A DNA stretch of 64,000 nucleotides from Roseicella sp. DB1501 (GCF_013112485.1 NZ_JABFHG010000001.1:310001-374000); one strand, 5' to 3'; shown: positions 26,678 to 35,908, counted from the stretch's first letter. Translations and numbers: made by a program. Notes: generated from the letters alone by a model not told the origin.

Positions 26678-27328
26678 ATGCGCAAGAGCTTTGGACTTCT
26701 GGCGGGCGCCCTGGCCCTGAGCGCCGCCGTCGCGACCGGCGCCGCGGCGCAGACGGCGCCCCGCGGCAAGCAGGCGGGGGATTTCCTCATCGGCCTCGGC
26801 GCCATCGGCGTGCTGCCGAACAACGGCGGCTCGACCAGCATCGGCGGCACGCCGGAGGCAAGCAATGCCGCGACGGCCCAGCTCGACTTCACCTACTTCC
26901 TCTCGCCGATGCTGTCGCTGAACCTGATCGCCGCCACCACGCAGCATGACGTGAGCGCCAAGGGCACGGCGCTTGGCGACGTGAAGCTCGGCCATGTCTG
27001 GGTGCTGCCGCCAACCCTGACGGCGCAGATCCACCCCTTCCCGGCGGCACGGTTCAGCCCCTATGTCGGCGCCGGCCTGAACTGGACCTTCTTCTATGGC
27101 TATGGCGGCGACAAGACGGCGCCGGTCTCGCGGGTGCGGATCGACAACAGCCCGGCCTTCGCGATGAATGTCGGCCTGGATTACGAGCTGGCGCCGAACT
27201 GGCTGCTCAATGTCGATGCCAAGAAGATCATGCTGCGGACCGATGTCAGCCTGAACTCCGGCACGGTGACGGCGCGCGCCAACCTGGAGCCCTGGGTGGT
27301 CGGGGCCAGCGTGCGGTACCGGTTCTAG
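26678..27328 (+). CDS. ompW: OmpW family outer-membrane protein
   Basis: A 216-aa eight-stranded beta-barrel protein. The signal peptide ([20 protein letters not shown], cleavage after AAA) is followed by [16 protein letters not shown]. The family motifs include [13 protein letters not shown], the [19 protein letters not shown] segment and the final RYRF with C-terminal phenylalanine needed for BAM-dependent insertion. OmpW forms a small hydrophobic channel in the outer membrane. A triplicated hairpin element begins 4 bases after the stop and may end the transcript. Confidence 0.9.
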   Translation: MRKSFGLLAGALALSAAVATGAAAQTAPRGKQAGDFLIGLGAIGVLPNNGGSTSIGGTPEASNAATAQLDFTYFLSPMLSLNLIAATTQHDVSAKGTALGDVKLGHVWVLPPTLTAQIHPFPAARFSPYVGAGLNWTFFYGYGGDKTAPVSRVRIDNSPAFAMNVGLDYELAPNWLLNVDAKKIMLRTDVSLNSGTVTARANLEPWVVGASVRYRF

Positions 27329-27332
27329 CATC

Positions 27333-27510
27333 CCCCACGACGTCGCTGCGCGACGCCGCGGGGACGCCTTCATCCCCACGACGTCGCTGCGCGACGCCGC
27401 GGGGACGCCTTCATCCCCACGACGTCGCTGCGCGACGCCGCGGGGGCCCCGGGATTCGCTCCTGATCCGAGGCGCGTCACAGCCTGCCGAGGCGAAGCCT
27501 CGGCAGGGCA
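27333..27510 (+). repeat. Composite 3' element: three tandem hairpins plus a second hairpin (family 1)
   Basis: A 41-base unit beginning CCCCACGACGTCG and containing CGACGCCGCGGGG starts at 27333, 27374 and 27415; each unit is an imperfect hairpin. It is followed by CCTGCCGAGGC-GAA-GCCTCGGCAGG at 27483-27507, a perfect 11-base stem. The block lies between convergent genes (ompW and an aminotransferase) and could terminate transcription from both sides. Related elements are at 33080, 36334, 39524 and, degenerate, 42161. Confidence 0.75.
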
Positions 27511-27522
27511 ACGGGTGGGGGC

Positions 27523-28641
27523 TCAGAGGGCCGGGACGCGCTCCTTGACGCCCAGTTCGTCGAGCGCTTCGCCGATCGCCGCCACCGCGCGGCGCATGTC
27601 GTCCGGCGTGATGGCGCCGATGCAGCCGATGCGGAAGGTGGGCGTGCGGGTGTTCCAGAAATTGCTGATCAGCACCCCGCGGCGCTTCAGCGCATCGACG
27701 AAGGGCTGCAGCGCGAAAGCCGGGTCGGCGGGCTGGTGGATGGTGACGATCACCGGCCCCTGGTGCCGCCATTCCAGATAGGGCGAGAGGCCGAGGCCGC
27801 GCACCCCCTCATAGAGCACCCGCATGGTCTCGCGGTAGCGGGCGAGCCGCGCCGGCTGCCCGCCCTCGGCGGCGTAGAGGTCGAGCGCCACGGCGAAGGC
27901 GGCGAGCGCCTGCACCGGCGGGGTGAAGCGGAAGCTGCCCCAGCCGGCCCGCAGCGCGTGCTGGTAGACATCGGCGAGGTCGAAGGCCCAGGAGCCGGCA
28001 TTGCCCGCCGCCGCGAGAAGGCTCTCGATCCGCGCCACCGCGAAGCCGATGCCTGGCAGCCCCTCGAGGCATTTGCCGCTGGTGAAGATCACCGCATCGC
28101 ATTCCGGATGGTCGGCGAGGCAGAAGGGCAGCGCACCGAAGCCGGAGACGGAATCGAGGATCAGCCGCCGCCCGGCCGCGCGCACCACCGGCCCGATCGC
28201 CTCCGGATCGTTGACGATGCCGCTGCCCGTCTCATTGTGGATCATCGCCACATGCGAGATGGCGGGATCGGCGGCGAGCGCCGCGGCGATCTCCTCCGGC
28301 GCCACCGGCCGCGTATCCGGCCCGGCCAACGCCACCACCTGTCGCCCAGCCTCGCTTGCCAGCCGCACCGCGCGGTCGGCATAGGCGCCGTTCTGCGGGA
28401 TCAGCACCTTCCCGCCGGCGGGGATGAAGGTGCGGAGCGCCGCCTCCATCGTGAAATGCCCGCAGCCCTGCAGCGCCAGGGTGGCGTGCTCGCCCTCCCG
28501 GCCGCCGGCGATGGCCCGCACCCGCTCGCGGATGCCGGCATAGACCGGGCGGAAGTCGTTGTCCCAGGGGGCGATGTCCTGCGCCATGGCGGCGCGGGTT
28601 TCGGGTCGGGTCTGCACCGGCCCCGGGATGAGCAACAGCAT
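27523..28641 (-). CDS. Class V aminotransferase, 2-aminoethylphosphonate:pyruvate transaminase-like
   Basis: PLP-dependent fold-type I enzyme of 372 aa. It begins LLLIPGPVQTRPETRAAM and has WDNDFRPVY, the HNETGSG loop, LDSVSGFGALPF with the cofactor aspartate, and the PLP lysine in FTSGKCLEGLPG. This pattern fits PhnW and the related serine-glyoxylate/alanine-glyoxylate group. No other phosphonate genes are near, so an amino acid:oxo-acid transaminase is an alternative. ATG at 28641 begins the conserved PGP strand. Confidence 0.82.
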   Translation of the reverse strand: MLLLIPGPVQTRPETRAAMAQDIAPWDNDFRPVYAGIRERVRAIAGGREGEHATLALQGCGHFTMEAALRTFIPAGGKVLIPQNGAYADRAVRLASEAGRQVVALAGPDTRPVAPEEIAAALAADPAISHVAMIHNETGSGIVNDPEAIGPVVRAAGRRLILDSVSGFGALPFCLADHPECDAVIFTSGKCLEGLPGIGFAVARIESLLAAAGNAGSWAFDLADVYQHALRAGWGSFRFTPPVQALAAFAVALDLYAAEGGQPARLARYRETMRVLYEGVRGLGLSPYLEWRHQGPVIVTIHQPADPAFALQPFVDALKRRGVLISNFWNTRTPTFRIGCIGAITPDDMRRAVAAIGEALDELGVKERVPAL

Positions 28642-28740
28642 CGCAACTCCGCTCGGCTCTCGACGATCCAGGCCATCCTGGCGCCGGCAAGATGGCGCGA
28701 AAATGCATAGCCCGCCACGCCTGGCCCCGCCCCGGGCCAT

Positions 28741-29424
28741 TCAGACGGAAGGCGCGCCGGCGATGTTCCCCGCGGCCAGCAGCGGCGCGCCGATCTCCCG
28801 GCCCAGCTTGGCGCGGATCGCCGCGGCGAAGGCGGCATAGTCCGGGCAGTCCATGGCGAAGCAGCCCGGCCCGCCGATCACCTCGGCCCGGTAATGCTCC
28901 AGCAGGTCCGGCTCCTCGTTCAGCACGGCGAGGCCGTTGATGGTGACGCCGGCCGCGACGCCGGCATCGCGCACCAGGCCGGGCGGCGGCCCCTGGTTGT
29001 GCCGCCCGTCGCCCGAGACATCGAGGACGAGCCGCGCCGCCTCGGCCGGGCAGCGCGCCAGCAGGGCGAGGCCGGCCGCCATGCCCTCGCCGAGCGCCGT
29101 CGCGCCGGGCTGCGGCAGGCGCGGCGCCGCCTCGATCGCCGCCGCCAGCGCCTCCGCCGGCTCCGCCCCCGCCACCCGCATCCAGGGCACCGCCAGCTCC
29201 GGCACCGCCGTCCGCCGCATGCTGGGCCAGGTGCCGGACCAGAACAGCATGGCCACGGCGATGGCGCCGCGCGGCCCGGCGGTGCAGGCGGCGACCAGGG
29301 CGGGATCGCGGAAGGCCGCGGCATAGCCGCCGATCATCAGGCCGAATTCGTCGAAATCGACGCTGGCCGAGACATCGACGGCGAGGCAGAGGGCGAGATC
29401 GACGGGCTGCATCGCCGCCAGCAT
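28741..29424 (-). CDS. DUF1194 (von Willebrand A-like) protein
   Basis: A 227-aa protein of the DUF1194 family. The fold is VWA-like: LALCLAVDVSASVDFDEF holds a MIDAS-type D-x-S-x-S, and LVLDVSGDGRHNQG gives the second acidic strand. Family members usually carry a signal peptide; the start at 29424 lacks one, and a longer in-frame start (an Ala/Leu-rich stretch GAALAALGAGLSLGA upstream) would supply one but would overlap the divergent endonuclease gene. The true start is therefore uncertain. No function is known beyond probable metal-dependent binding. Confidence 0.75.
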   Translation of the reverse strand: MLAAMQPVDLALCLAVDVSASVDFDEFGLMIGGYAAAFRDPALVAACTAGPRGAIAVAMLFWSGTWPSMRRTAVPELAVPWMRVAGAEPAEALAAAIEAAPRLPQPGATALGEGMAAGLALLARCPAEAARLVLDVSGDGRHNQGPPPGLVRDAGVAAGVTINGLAVLNEEPDLLEHYRAEVIGGPGCFAMDCPDYAAFAAAIRAKLGREIGAPLLAAGNIAGAPSV

Positions 29425-29531
29425 GGACCATGGCCGGGCCGGCGCCGAGCGCCGAGCGCCGAGGGATAGACCGGCGCCGAGCGCCGCGAGGGCCGCACCG
29501 AACCGGCGGGCGCCGGCCCCGTTGGAAGGCG

Positions 29532-30314
29532 ATGCCCCTCCCCCGCCGCGTCGCGCCCACCCCGCCCCCGCCGCTGCCCGGCCTCGGGGCCGCACCGCCG
29601 CCGCCCGCCGCGCCGGATGCGGACCGGCGCGAGCTCGCCCTCACCGTGCATCGCCGGCTCTGCGGGGAATACGGCTGCCCGATCGACTACTTCCACGCCC
29701 TGGCGCCGCTGGACGAGCTGGTCTCCTCGCTGCTCTCCCACCGCACCCGCAACCGGGACAGCCACCGCGCCTATGAGAGCCTGCGCGCCGCCTTCCCCGA
29801 CTGGGCGGCGGTGCGGGACGCGCCGGTCGCGGAGGTGGAACGGGCGATCGCCGGCGTCACCTGGCCGGAGGCGAAGGCGCCGGCGCTGCAGCGGGTGCTG
29901 CGGACCATCACCGAGCGGCGCGGCGCGCTCGACCTGTCGCACCTGGCGACGCTGCCGGCGGCGGAGGCGGAGGCCTGGCTGGCCGCCCTGCCCGGCGTCG
30001 GGCCGAAGACGGTGGCGGCGGTGCTCTCCTTCAGCACGCTGCGGCGGCGGGCGCTGCCGGTCGACAGCCACCACCACCGGGTGGCGCAGCGGCTCGGCCT
30101 CATCCCGGCGAGCTGCGCCGTCGGCCCGTCCCATGCCCGGCTGCTCGCCCTGCTGCCGGAGGCGTGGGACGCGCAGCAGGTCTATGACAACCACCAGGTC
30201 ATGATGCGGCACGGCCAGCGCTGCTGCTTCTTCCGCAACCCGGCCTGCGCCCGCTGCGTGCTGCTCGATCTTTGCCCCACGGGCCGGGCGCGCACCGGGG
30301 CGCCGCCGCCGTGA
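29532..30314 (+). CDS. Endonuclease III family DNA glycosylase/lyase
   Basis: A 260-aa helix-hairpin-helix glycosylase. The HhH motif is LPGVGPKTVAAVLSF, with the catalytic Lys in GPKT; the catalytic Asp is in VDSHHHRVAQRLGL; and the Fe-S cluster is set by C-x6-C-x2-C-x5-C at the end (CFFRNPACARCVLLDLC). So both lyase and glycosylase residues are present. Compared with E. coli Nth it has about 45 extra N-terminal residues, rich in proline, and a variant SLLSHRTRNRDSHRAYESL in place of LSAQTTD. It may thus have a different base preference from classical Nth. Confidence 0.88.
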   Translation: MPLPRRVAPTPPPPLPGLGAAPPPPAAPDADRRELALTVHRRLCGEYGCPIDYFHALAPLDELVSSLLSHRTRNRDSHRAYESLRAAFPDWAAVRDAPVAEVERAIAGVTWPEAKAPALQRVLRTITERRGALDLSHLATLPAAEAEAWLAALPGVGPKTVAAVLSFSTLRRRALPVDSHHHRVAQRLGLIPASCAVGPSHARLLALLPEAWDAQQVYDNHQVMMRHGQRCCFFRNPACARCVLLDLCPTGRARTGAPPP

Positions 30315-30321
30315 CGCGGCG

Positions 30322-31629
30322 TCACGGGTTGCGCAGGTTGTCGCGCAGCGTGGCGCCGCGATACTCGGTGCGGAACAGCCCGCGCCGCTGCAGCTCCGGC
30401 ACGACGAGGCGGCAGAATTCCTCGAACATGCGCGGGAAGACCGTCGGCCAGATGATGAAGCCGTCGCAGGCGCCCGAGGTGAAGTAGTCCTCGAGCTGGT
30501 CGGCGACGGTCCCGGGGCTGCCGATCAGCAGGCCGCGCGGCTTGGTCGCCGCCTCGGCGAAGCTGATCCCCTCCTGCTGCATGAGCTGCAGCACCCGGTC
30601 CACCGAGCCGGTGATGCCCTGGTTGCCCTGCGCCGCCGCCATCGCCTCCGGCGTCCGGTGGCGCGAGAGATCGGCGCCAAGCAGGGAGGAGTTCAGCATG
30701 AGCTGCGCCTCGGGGTCGATCAGCGATTGCAAATACTCGTAGCGCTCCTGCGCGATGGCGTCGGTCTCGGCCACGACCACGGCGAAGGAGGGCAGCACCT
30801 TGCAGGCCTCCAGCGTCCGGCCGTGGCGCGCCATGCGGGACTTGATGTCGTCGTGGAAGGCGATGGTATCGGCCTTGCTGTGCGGGGTGCAGAAGACCAT
30901 CTCCGCCCAGCGCGCGGCGAATTCCCGGCCGCGTTCCGAGGCGCCGGCCTGCAGGAAGACCGGCCGCACCTGCGGCGTGCGCGGCATGGCGAGCGGGCCG
31001 CGGGTCTTCACCCATTTTCCCTCGAACTCCGCGTAGCGCACCTTCGCCGGGTCGACGAAGACGCCCCGCTCGCGGTCGGCGATGACCGCATCCTCGTCCC
31101 AACAGTCCCAGAGCGCGTTGCAGGCCTCCAGCACCTCGTCGGCGCGGTCGTAGCGGAGATGCTTGGGCGGGATGCCGTCGAGGCCGAAATTGCGCGCCTC
31201 GAGATCGGTCGCCGAGGTGACGACGTTCCAGGCGGCGCGCCCGCCCGTCAGCAGGTCGAGCGAGGCGAGGGTGCGCGCCAGGTAATAGGGCGGGAAGAAG
31301 GTGGTGGAGAGGGTGGCGCCGAGGCCGAGATGCCGCGTCACCCGCGCCATCACCGGCAGGATGGCGAGCGGGTCGATATAGGAGATCTGGCCGCCGAGCC
31401 GCAGATAGGCGTCGAAATTCCCGCCATGGATGTCGGGAATGCCGAAGGTGTCGGCATAGAAGCAGGCATCGAAGCGCCCCGCCTCCAGCACCCGCGCGAT
31501 GTGCTCGTAGCGCTCGGGTGCGAAGAGGTCGTCGAGCGGCGCTTCCGGATGGCGCCAGGCGCCCGGATGGTTCGCGGTGGGGCCCGTCTTCAGATAGGCG
31601 ACGAGATGCATCCGGCGCGGCGCGCTCAT
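30322..31629 (-). CDS. LLM-class flavin-dependent monooxygenase (NtaA/SnaA/DszA type)
   Basis: A 435-aa FMN-dependent luciferase-like enzyme of the nitrilotriacetate/alkanesulfonate monooxygenase group. It has GPTANHPGAWRHPEAP, FDACFYADTFGI, the long SLDLLTGGRAAWNVVTS block with the flavin-binding NVVTS, and RPVFLQAGASERGREFAA. Such enzymes oxidise xenobiotics, sulfonates or long alkanes with FMNH2 from a partner reductase. No reductase lies next to it, so it must use a remote one. Its stop is convergent with the endonuclease III gene, 7 bases apart. Confidence 0.88.
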   Translation of the reverse strand: MSAPRRMHLVAYLKTGPTANHPGAWRHPEAPLDDLFAPERYEHIARVLEAGRFDACFYADTFGIPDIHGGNFDAYLRLGGQISYIDPLAILPVMARVTRHLGLGATLSTTFFPPYYLARTLASLDLLTGGRAAWNVVTSATDLEARNFGLDGIPPKHLRYDRADEVLEACNALWDCWDEDAVIADRERGVFVDPAKVRYAEFEGKWVKTRGPLAMPRTPQVRPVFLQAGASERGREFAARWAEMVFCTPHSKADTIAFHDDIKSRMARHGRTLEACKVLPSFAVVVAETDAIAQERYEYLQSLIDPEAQLMLNSSLLGADLSRHRTPEAMAAAQGNQGITGSVDRVLQLMQQEGISFAEAATKPRGLLIGSPGTVADQLEDYFTSGACDGFIIWPTVFPRMFEEFCRLVVPELQRRGLFRTEYRGATLRDNLRNP

Positions 31630-31838
31630 CGGCGGCGGGCCTCGCGGGCGAGGCGGCGATGGCTAGGCATGGGCAATCCCCGGCTGGTGGCCAGCATGGC
31701 CGTGCCGCCTGGCATCCTTCCCTTCGCGCCGCACTATGCGGAGCCCGCCCGGGCCGCGCAATCCGGGGCGCCCATCGGCCACAACTTGCGAAGGACCCCT
31801 CCCTTGCCGCAGGCTGGCTTCATCGAGAAGGAGCGGCG

Positions 31839-32255
31839 ATGTCGCGCCCGGTGCCCCTCGCATCCAGCATCCAGGCGGAGAGCGCGCGGCTCGCCGCGGC
31901 CTGCACCGCCTGCGGCGCCTGCGTCGAGGCCTGCCCGATGCCGGATTTCGCCGGCCTCGCTCCTGCCGCGCCGACGGCTGTCGCCGCCGGCATGCGGGCG
32001 GCGCTGCGTGGCGAGCCGGTCTCGCCCGAGGGCCTCGCCTGGGTCGGCGCCTGCACCCGCAGCGGCCAGTGCAACGCCGCCTGCCCCGAGGCGCTCGACG
32101 TCGCCCTCATGCTGCGCCTCGCCGGCATGCGGCTGAAAGGCGCGCTGGGCGAGCCGCCGCGCCTCCCGGTGCCGGGCGATGCCGGCTGGGCGGCGCGGGT
32201 GAAGGCCTTCGCCCGCATGACGCTGACCGAGGAGGAGCAGACGCGATGGCTCTGA
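31839..32255 (+). CDS. 4Fe-4S ferredoxin-type protein, HdrC-like
   Basis: A 138-aa soluble protein with two cysteine sets: CTACGACVEACPMP (C-x2-C-x2-C-x3-CP, near residues 22-35) and CTRSGQCNAACPE (near 73-85). This arrangement is typical of HdrC/GlpC-type two-cluster subunits. It overlaps the next gene by 10 bases, which encodes a CCG-domain protein like HdrB, so the pair likely forms an electron-transfer module. The partner dehydrogenase is not in the window. GGAG-type ribosome site precedes ATG 31839. Confidence 0.82.
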   Translation: MSRPVPLASSIQAESARLAAACTACGACVEACPMPDFAGLAPAAPTAVAAGMRAALRGEPVSPEGLAWVGACTRSGQCNAACPEALDVALMLRLAGMRLKGALGEPPRLPVPGDAGWAARVKAFARMTLTEEEQTRWL

Positions 32256-33073
32256 CCTTCTGGTACGGCTGCAACATGACCCGGCATGGCGAGGTGATCC
32301 GCCTCGCCATGCGTCTTCTGGACGCGGTCGGGATCGAGGCCGAGGCGACCGGCGGCCCGGCGAGCTGCTGCGGCTCGCCGAAGGAGGCGGATGCGCGCAT
32401 CAGCGGCGGCATGGCCGAGCGCACGGTGGCGAAGTTCAACGCCAGCGGCACGCCGCAGGTCGCCACCTGGTGCCCCTCCTGCCACATGAACATGCAGGAC
32501 TGGATGGCGCCGGGGATGCCGCGCAATTTCGAGACGCTGCACCTCACCGAGGTGCTGCATGCCCGCCGCGCGGCGCTGCGGCCGCTGCTCGTGCATCCGG
32601 TGCCGGCGCGGGTGCTGCTGCACCGGCATCTCGGCTTCGGCGGGCGGGTGCCGGTGAACCGCATGGTGGCCGGGCTGCTGGCGCTGGTGCCGGGGCTGAC
32701 GCTGGTCGAGCATCCGCTCGCCGTGCCGGGGCATATGTGCTCGAGCCTCGCCACCGTGCCGGGCGCCCTCGCCCGTGCCCAGCGCGCGACGCTGGAGGCG
32801 ATGGCGGCGAGCGGCGCCGACACGCTCTGCACCATCTTCCATAGCTGCCACCGAGATGCGGTGACGCTCGAGCGCGGGCGCCCGATCCGCGTGCTCAACT
32901 GGGTGCATCTGCTGGCCATGGCGGCAGGCTGGCCGGCCGAGGATGGCTACAAGGCTTGGCGCAACGCGGCCGATCCCCGCGCGGCGGTGGGCGAGGCGGG
33001 CCTTGCCGCCGCCGGCGAGGCGGGTTTCGAGCGGCTGGTGGAGCCCGAGCTGCGGCGGCCGCCGCCCGCCTGA
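32246..33073 (+). CDS. CCG-domain (HdrB-like) iron-sulfur protein
   Basis: A 275-aa protein with CCG (cysteine-rich) motifs. The first is GGPASCCGSPKEAD followed after about 33 residues by CPSCHMNM. The second is weaker: HMCSS and then FHSCHRD. CCG domains ligate the non-cubane 4Fe-4S cluster in heterodisulfide reductase HdrB and related lactate/glycolate oxidase subunits. The second set is incomplete, so only one such cluster may form. Start ATG 32246 lies inside the end of the HdrC-like gene, giving translational coupling. A family 1 hairpin element begins 6 bases after the stop. Confidence 0.8.
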   Translation: MALTFWYGCNMTRHGEVIRLAMRLLDAVGIEAEATGGPASCCGSPKEADARISGGMAERTVAKFNASGTPQVATWCPSCHMNMQDWMAPGMPRNFETLHLTEVLHARRAALRPLLVHPVPARVLLHRHLGFGGRVPVNRMVAGLLALVPGLTLVEHPLAVPGHMCSSLATVPGALARAQRATLEAMAASGADTLCTIFHSCHRDAVTLERGRPIRVLNWVHLLAMAAGWPAEDGYKAWRNAADPRAAVGEAGLAAAGEAGFERLVEPELRRPPPA

Positions 33074-33079
33074 TTCTAT

Positions 33080-33178
33080 CCCCACGAAGCCGCTCCGCGT
33101 CTTCGCGGGCCCCCGGGAGTCGCCTCTGATCTTTGATCCGTCACAGCCTGCCGAGGCGAAGCCCCGGCAGGGCAACGG
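33080..33178 (+). repeat. Composite 3' element (family 1)
   Basis: Begins CCCCACGAAGCCGC and pairs with CTTCGCGGG, so the stem differs from the 27333 copies but is still paired (CGAAG with CTTCG instead of CGACG with CGTCG/CGACG). The second hairpin CCTGCCGAGGC-GAA-GCCCCGGCAGG is at 33147-33171. It lies directly after the HdrB-like stop and before the PhyH gene. Confidence 0.75.
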
Positions 33179-33329
33179 AAGACGGCGGTTCCGGCGGGGG
33201 CTGCGGACGCGGAGGCCCGTTCCTTGCCGCAGCCGGGGATACCAGGCAGCGGCGCGGGCCGATTGCGGCTTGCCGGGCGGTGGGCTTCTCGGCGACCATG
33301 CCGCAAAATCCAGGGAAGGAAACCGCGCC

Positions 33330-34511
33330 ATGAACCAGCTGGCCGCGTCCGTGGCGGCGCCGCAACCCCTCTCCCGCGCCGCGCATGCCGCCGGCATGGC
33401 CGCCTACCAGGCCGCTGGCGAGACGCTGGCCGCCGAGATCAACAATCGCGGCCCGCTGCGCCTGACCGCGGACGGGCAGCTGCATCCCGACATCCAGGCC
33501 GCCTATTGGACGCACGGCTACTACATCTTCGAGGGCGTAATCGACGCGGAGGAGGTCGCCGCGCTGCGCGCCGATGCGGGAGAGATGCTGGCCCGCGCCC
33601 CGGTGGGGCCGGAGGCGAAGGTCGATGCGCAGGGCCGCCCGGCGCTCGGCCTCGACTATGCCCGGCTGCCCTACCGCTTCAGCAAGCCGCTCGGCGATCC
33701 GTGGGGCGGCACGCAGCTGCTCAACGGCCGGCACCCGGCGCAGATGTCGCAGCCGGTGCCGGATGCGGGGGCGCCGGAGCACGTGGTCTTCCTGATGTAT
33801 GCGATGTGCCAGGCGATGCCCTCGGGCCTGCGGCTCTACGGGCATCCGAAGCTGCTGGCGGCGGCGCAGTCGATCAACGGGCCGGATTTCGTGCCCTTCA
33901 ACGACGCCATCTTCGTCAAGCAGCCAGGCCTCGGCGGCTCCGTCGCCTGGCACCAGGACGGGGTGACGCATTGGAACAACCCCGCCTGGGACGAGGGCAT
34001 CCACGGCTTCAACTACCAGGTCCAGCTCTATCCGACGACGCCGGCCAATTGCCTCTGGGTGATCCCCGGCACGCACAAGCGCGGCAAGGCCGACATCAAG
34101 GGCATGGTCGCGGCCAATGGCGGCAGCGAGCAGCTCCCGGGCGCGGTGCCGCTGGTCTGCAAGGCCGGCGACGTGACGATGGTGAACCGGCAGACGGTGC
34201 ACGGCTCCTTCGCCAATTCCTCGCCCGACATCCGCATCTCGCTCACCTTCGGCTTCCACCGCCGGCGCTCGGTGCTGGGCCAGCGTGCGGCGCTCTCCAT
34301 CGCCGACACCAACGCCATCTACGATGCGCAGCGCATCTTCGACCGCTCCGCCGTCATCCAGGTGGCGATCGATGCGCGGCACCAGGCCCGCCCGGAGGAG
34401 CCAGCCTTCCGCTACCAGCCCTTCGCCGGGCTGGAGGAGGAGTTCCGCTATACGCCGGAGGTCTTCGACCGGGTGATCCGCGACTACAACACCAAGGATC
34501 TCGCCATCTAG
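33330..34511 (+). CDS. Phytanoyl-CoA dioxygenase (PhyH) family protein
   Basis: A non-haem Fe(II)/2-oxoglutarate dioxygenase of 393 aa. The iron facial triad is seen as WHQDGVTHW (H-x-D) and the distal histidine in RQTVHGSFANSS; the 2-oxoglutarate-binding arginine is probably in PDIRISLTFGFHRRR. The WVIPGTHKRG segment is also a PhyH hallmark. Members hydroxylate lipids, amino acids, ectoine or small acids. Followed on the same strand by an iron alcohol dehydrogenase, suggesting a hydroxylation-then-oxidation sequence, but a repeat separates the two. Confidence 0.88.
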   Translation: MNQLAASVAAPQPLSRAAHAAGMAAYQAAGETLAAEINNRGPLRLTADGQLHPDIQAAYWTHGYYIFEGVIDAEEVAALRADAGEMLARAPVGPEAKVDAQGRPALGLDYARLPYRFSKPLGDPWGGTQLLNGRHPAQMSQPVPDAGAPEHVVFLMYAMCQAMPSGLRLYGHPKLLAAAQSINGPDFVPFNDAIFVKQPGLGGSVAWHQDGVTHWNNPAWDEGIHGFNYQVQLYPTTPANCLWVIPGTHKRGKADIKGMVAANGGSEQLPGAVPLVCKAGDVTMVNRQTVHGSFANSSPDIRISLTFGFHRRRSVLGQRAALSIADTNAIYDAQRIFDRSAVIQVAIDARHQARPEEPAFRYQPFAGLEEEFRYTPEVFDRVIRDYNTKDLAI

Positions 34512-34612
34512 AGCGTGATCGTCTGAGGCGGACTCACCGAAGGCGAGACTCACGCGATCAAACAACGACCGCGACCATGGTCCGTGAACCAGAGTGAACG
34601 GATCATGGTCTA
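34512..34612 (-). repeat. Dispersed palindromic repeat, family 2, copy B
   Basis: Begins on the plus strand with GAGCGTGATCG immediately after the PhyH stop codon and ends with GGATCATGGTCTAG. It is the reverse complement arrangement of copies A (15882) and C (43238). Arms GACCATGATCC/GGACCATGGTC and GATCGCGTGAG/GATCACGC are recognisable. Confidence 0.7.
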
Positions 34613-34629
34613 GGCGGGAGGACCGGGCC

Positions 34630-35805
34630 ATGCCGCAGCAGGGGCGCGTCGTCTTCAGCCGGATGGAGGAGGTGGTCTTCGGCCGCCCCGCGGCCGAGGC
34701 GGTGGCGGAGATCGCGGCGCGCGCCGGCGCCCGCCGCGTCTTCCTCCTCGTCAGCGGCACGCTGAACCGCGAGACCGAGGAGGTCGCCCGGCTCCGCGCC
34801 GCCCTCGACGGCCGGGTCGCCGCGGTCTGCGACCGGATGCCGGCGCACACCCCGCGCGCCGCCGTGGTGGCGGCGGCGGAGATGGCGCGGGAGGCGGGGG
34901 CCGATCTCATCGTCACCCTCGGCGGCGGTTCGGTCACCGATGCCGCCAAGGCGATCCAGCTCTGCCTCGCCAACGACATCCGCAGCCCGGAGGCGATCGC
35001 GGCGCTGCTGCCGGTGGCGCAGGCGGATGGCAGCCTCGGCCCGCCGCCCGGCTGCCGCCCCCCGACGATCCGCCAGGTGGCGGTGCCGACCACCCTCTCG
35101 GCCGGGGAGTTCAGCGCCATCGCCGGCGTCACCGACGAGGCGACGCGGGTGAAGGCGCTGATCCGCCACCCCGCGATCATCCCGAGGGCGGTGGTGCTCG
35201 ACCCCGCCATCACCCGGCACACGCCGGAATGGCTGTTCCTCTCGACCGGCATCCGCGCCGTCGATCATTGCGTCGAGGGCATCTGCTCGGGCGAGGCGCA
35301 TCCCTTCGCCGATGCCCAGGCGCTGCGCGGCCTCGCCCTGCTCGCCGCCGGCCTGCCGCGGGTGAAGGCCGATCCCGCCGACCTCGCGGCGCGGCTCGAT
35401 TGCCAGCTCGGCGCCTGGCTTTCCATGGCGCCGCTCGCCACCGGCGTGCCGATGGGGGCGAGCCATGGCATCGGCTATGTGCTCGGCGCCGCGCATGGCA
35501 TCCCGCACGGCCATACCTCCTGCCTCATGCTGCCGGCGGTGCTGCGCTGGAACCACCCGGTCAATGCCGGGCGGCAGGCGCTGGTGGCGGCGGCGATGGG
35601 GGTGCCGGGGGCCGAGGCGGCCGCCTTGCTGGAGGGGCTGATCGCCGGGCTCGGCATGCCGCGCCGGCTGGCCGATGTCGGGATCGGGGCCGCGCAATTC
35701 GACGCCATCGCCGAGGCCGCCATGGCGACGCCCTGGGTGCCGCGCAACCCGCGGCCGATCGCCGGCCCGGCGGCGGTGCGGGAGATCCTGGCCCTCGCCG
35801 CGTGA
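34630..35805 (+). CDS. Iron-containing alcohol dehydrogenase (group III) family protein
   Basis: A 391-aa enzyme of the Fe-ADH/maleylacetate-reductase superfamily. It has the dinucleotide-binding LGGGSVTDAAKAI, the phosphate loop in VPTTLSAGEFSAI, and metal ligands in GIRAVDHCVEG (Asp, His) with SHGIGYVLGAAHGIPHGHT (two His). The EFS-x-I-A-G-V-T segment is typical of maleylacetate reductases and hydroxyacid-oxoacid transhydrogenase-like members. GGGAGG precedes the ATG at 34630. An upstream in-frame ATG at 34594 lies within repeat B and was rejected as start. Confidence 0.88.
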   Translation: MPQQGRVVFSRMEEVVFGRPAAEAVAEIAARAGARRVFLLVSGTLNRETEEVARLRAALDGRVAAVCDRMPAHTPRAAVVAAAEMAREAGADLIVTLGGGSVTDAAKAIQLCLANDIRSPEAIAALLPVAQADGSLGPPPGCRPPTIRQVAVPTTLSAGEFSAIAGVTDEATRVKALIRHPAIIPRAVVLDPAITRHTPEWLFLSTGIRAVDHCVEGICSGEAHPFADAQALRGLALLAAGLPRVKADPADLAARLDCQLGAWLSMAPLATGVPMGASHGIGYVLGAAHGIPHGHTSCLMLPAVLRWNHPVNAGRQALVAAAMGVPGAEAAALLEGLIAGLGMPRRLADVGIGAAQFDAIAEAAMATPWVPRNPRPIAGPAAVREILALAA

Positions 35806-35908
35806 GGCCGCCCTGGCGCACCCTGGGCGTTGCGGATGATCAAGGCGGCCGGCGGCGCCGCCCGCGATGCTGCCGCAGGCGGCCGCCCGCGGTCGCAGGG
35901 AGGAGAGC

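Noticed and set aside
27333-27445. CRISPR-like tandem array
   Set aside because: Three units of 41 bases are identical throughout with no variable spacers; each is a palindrome, and single copies occur elsewhere after stop codons.
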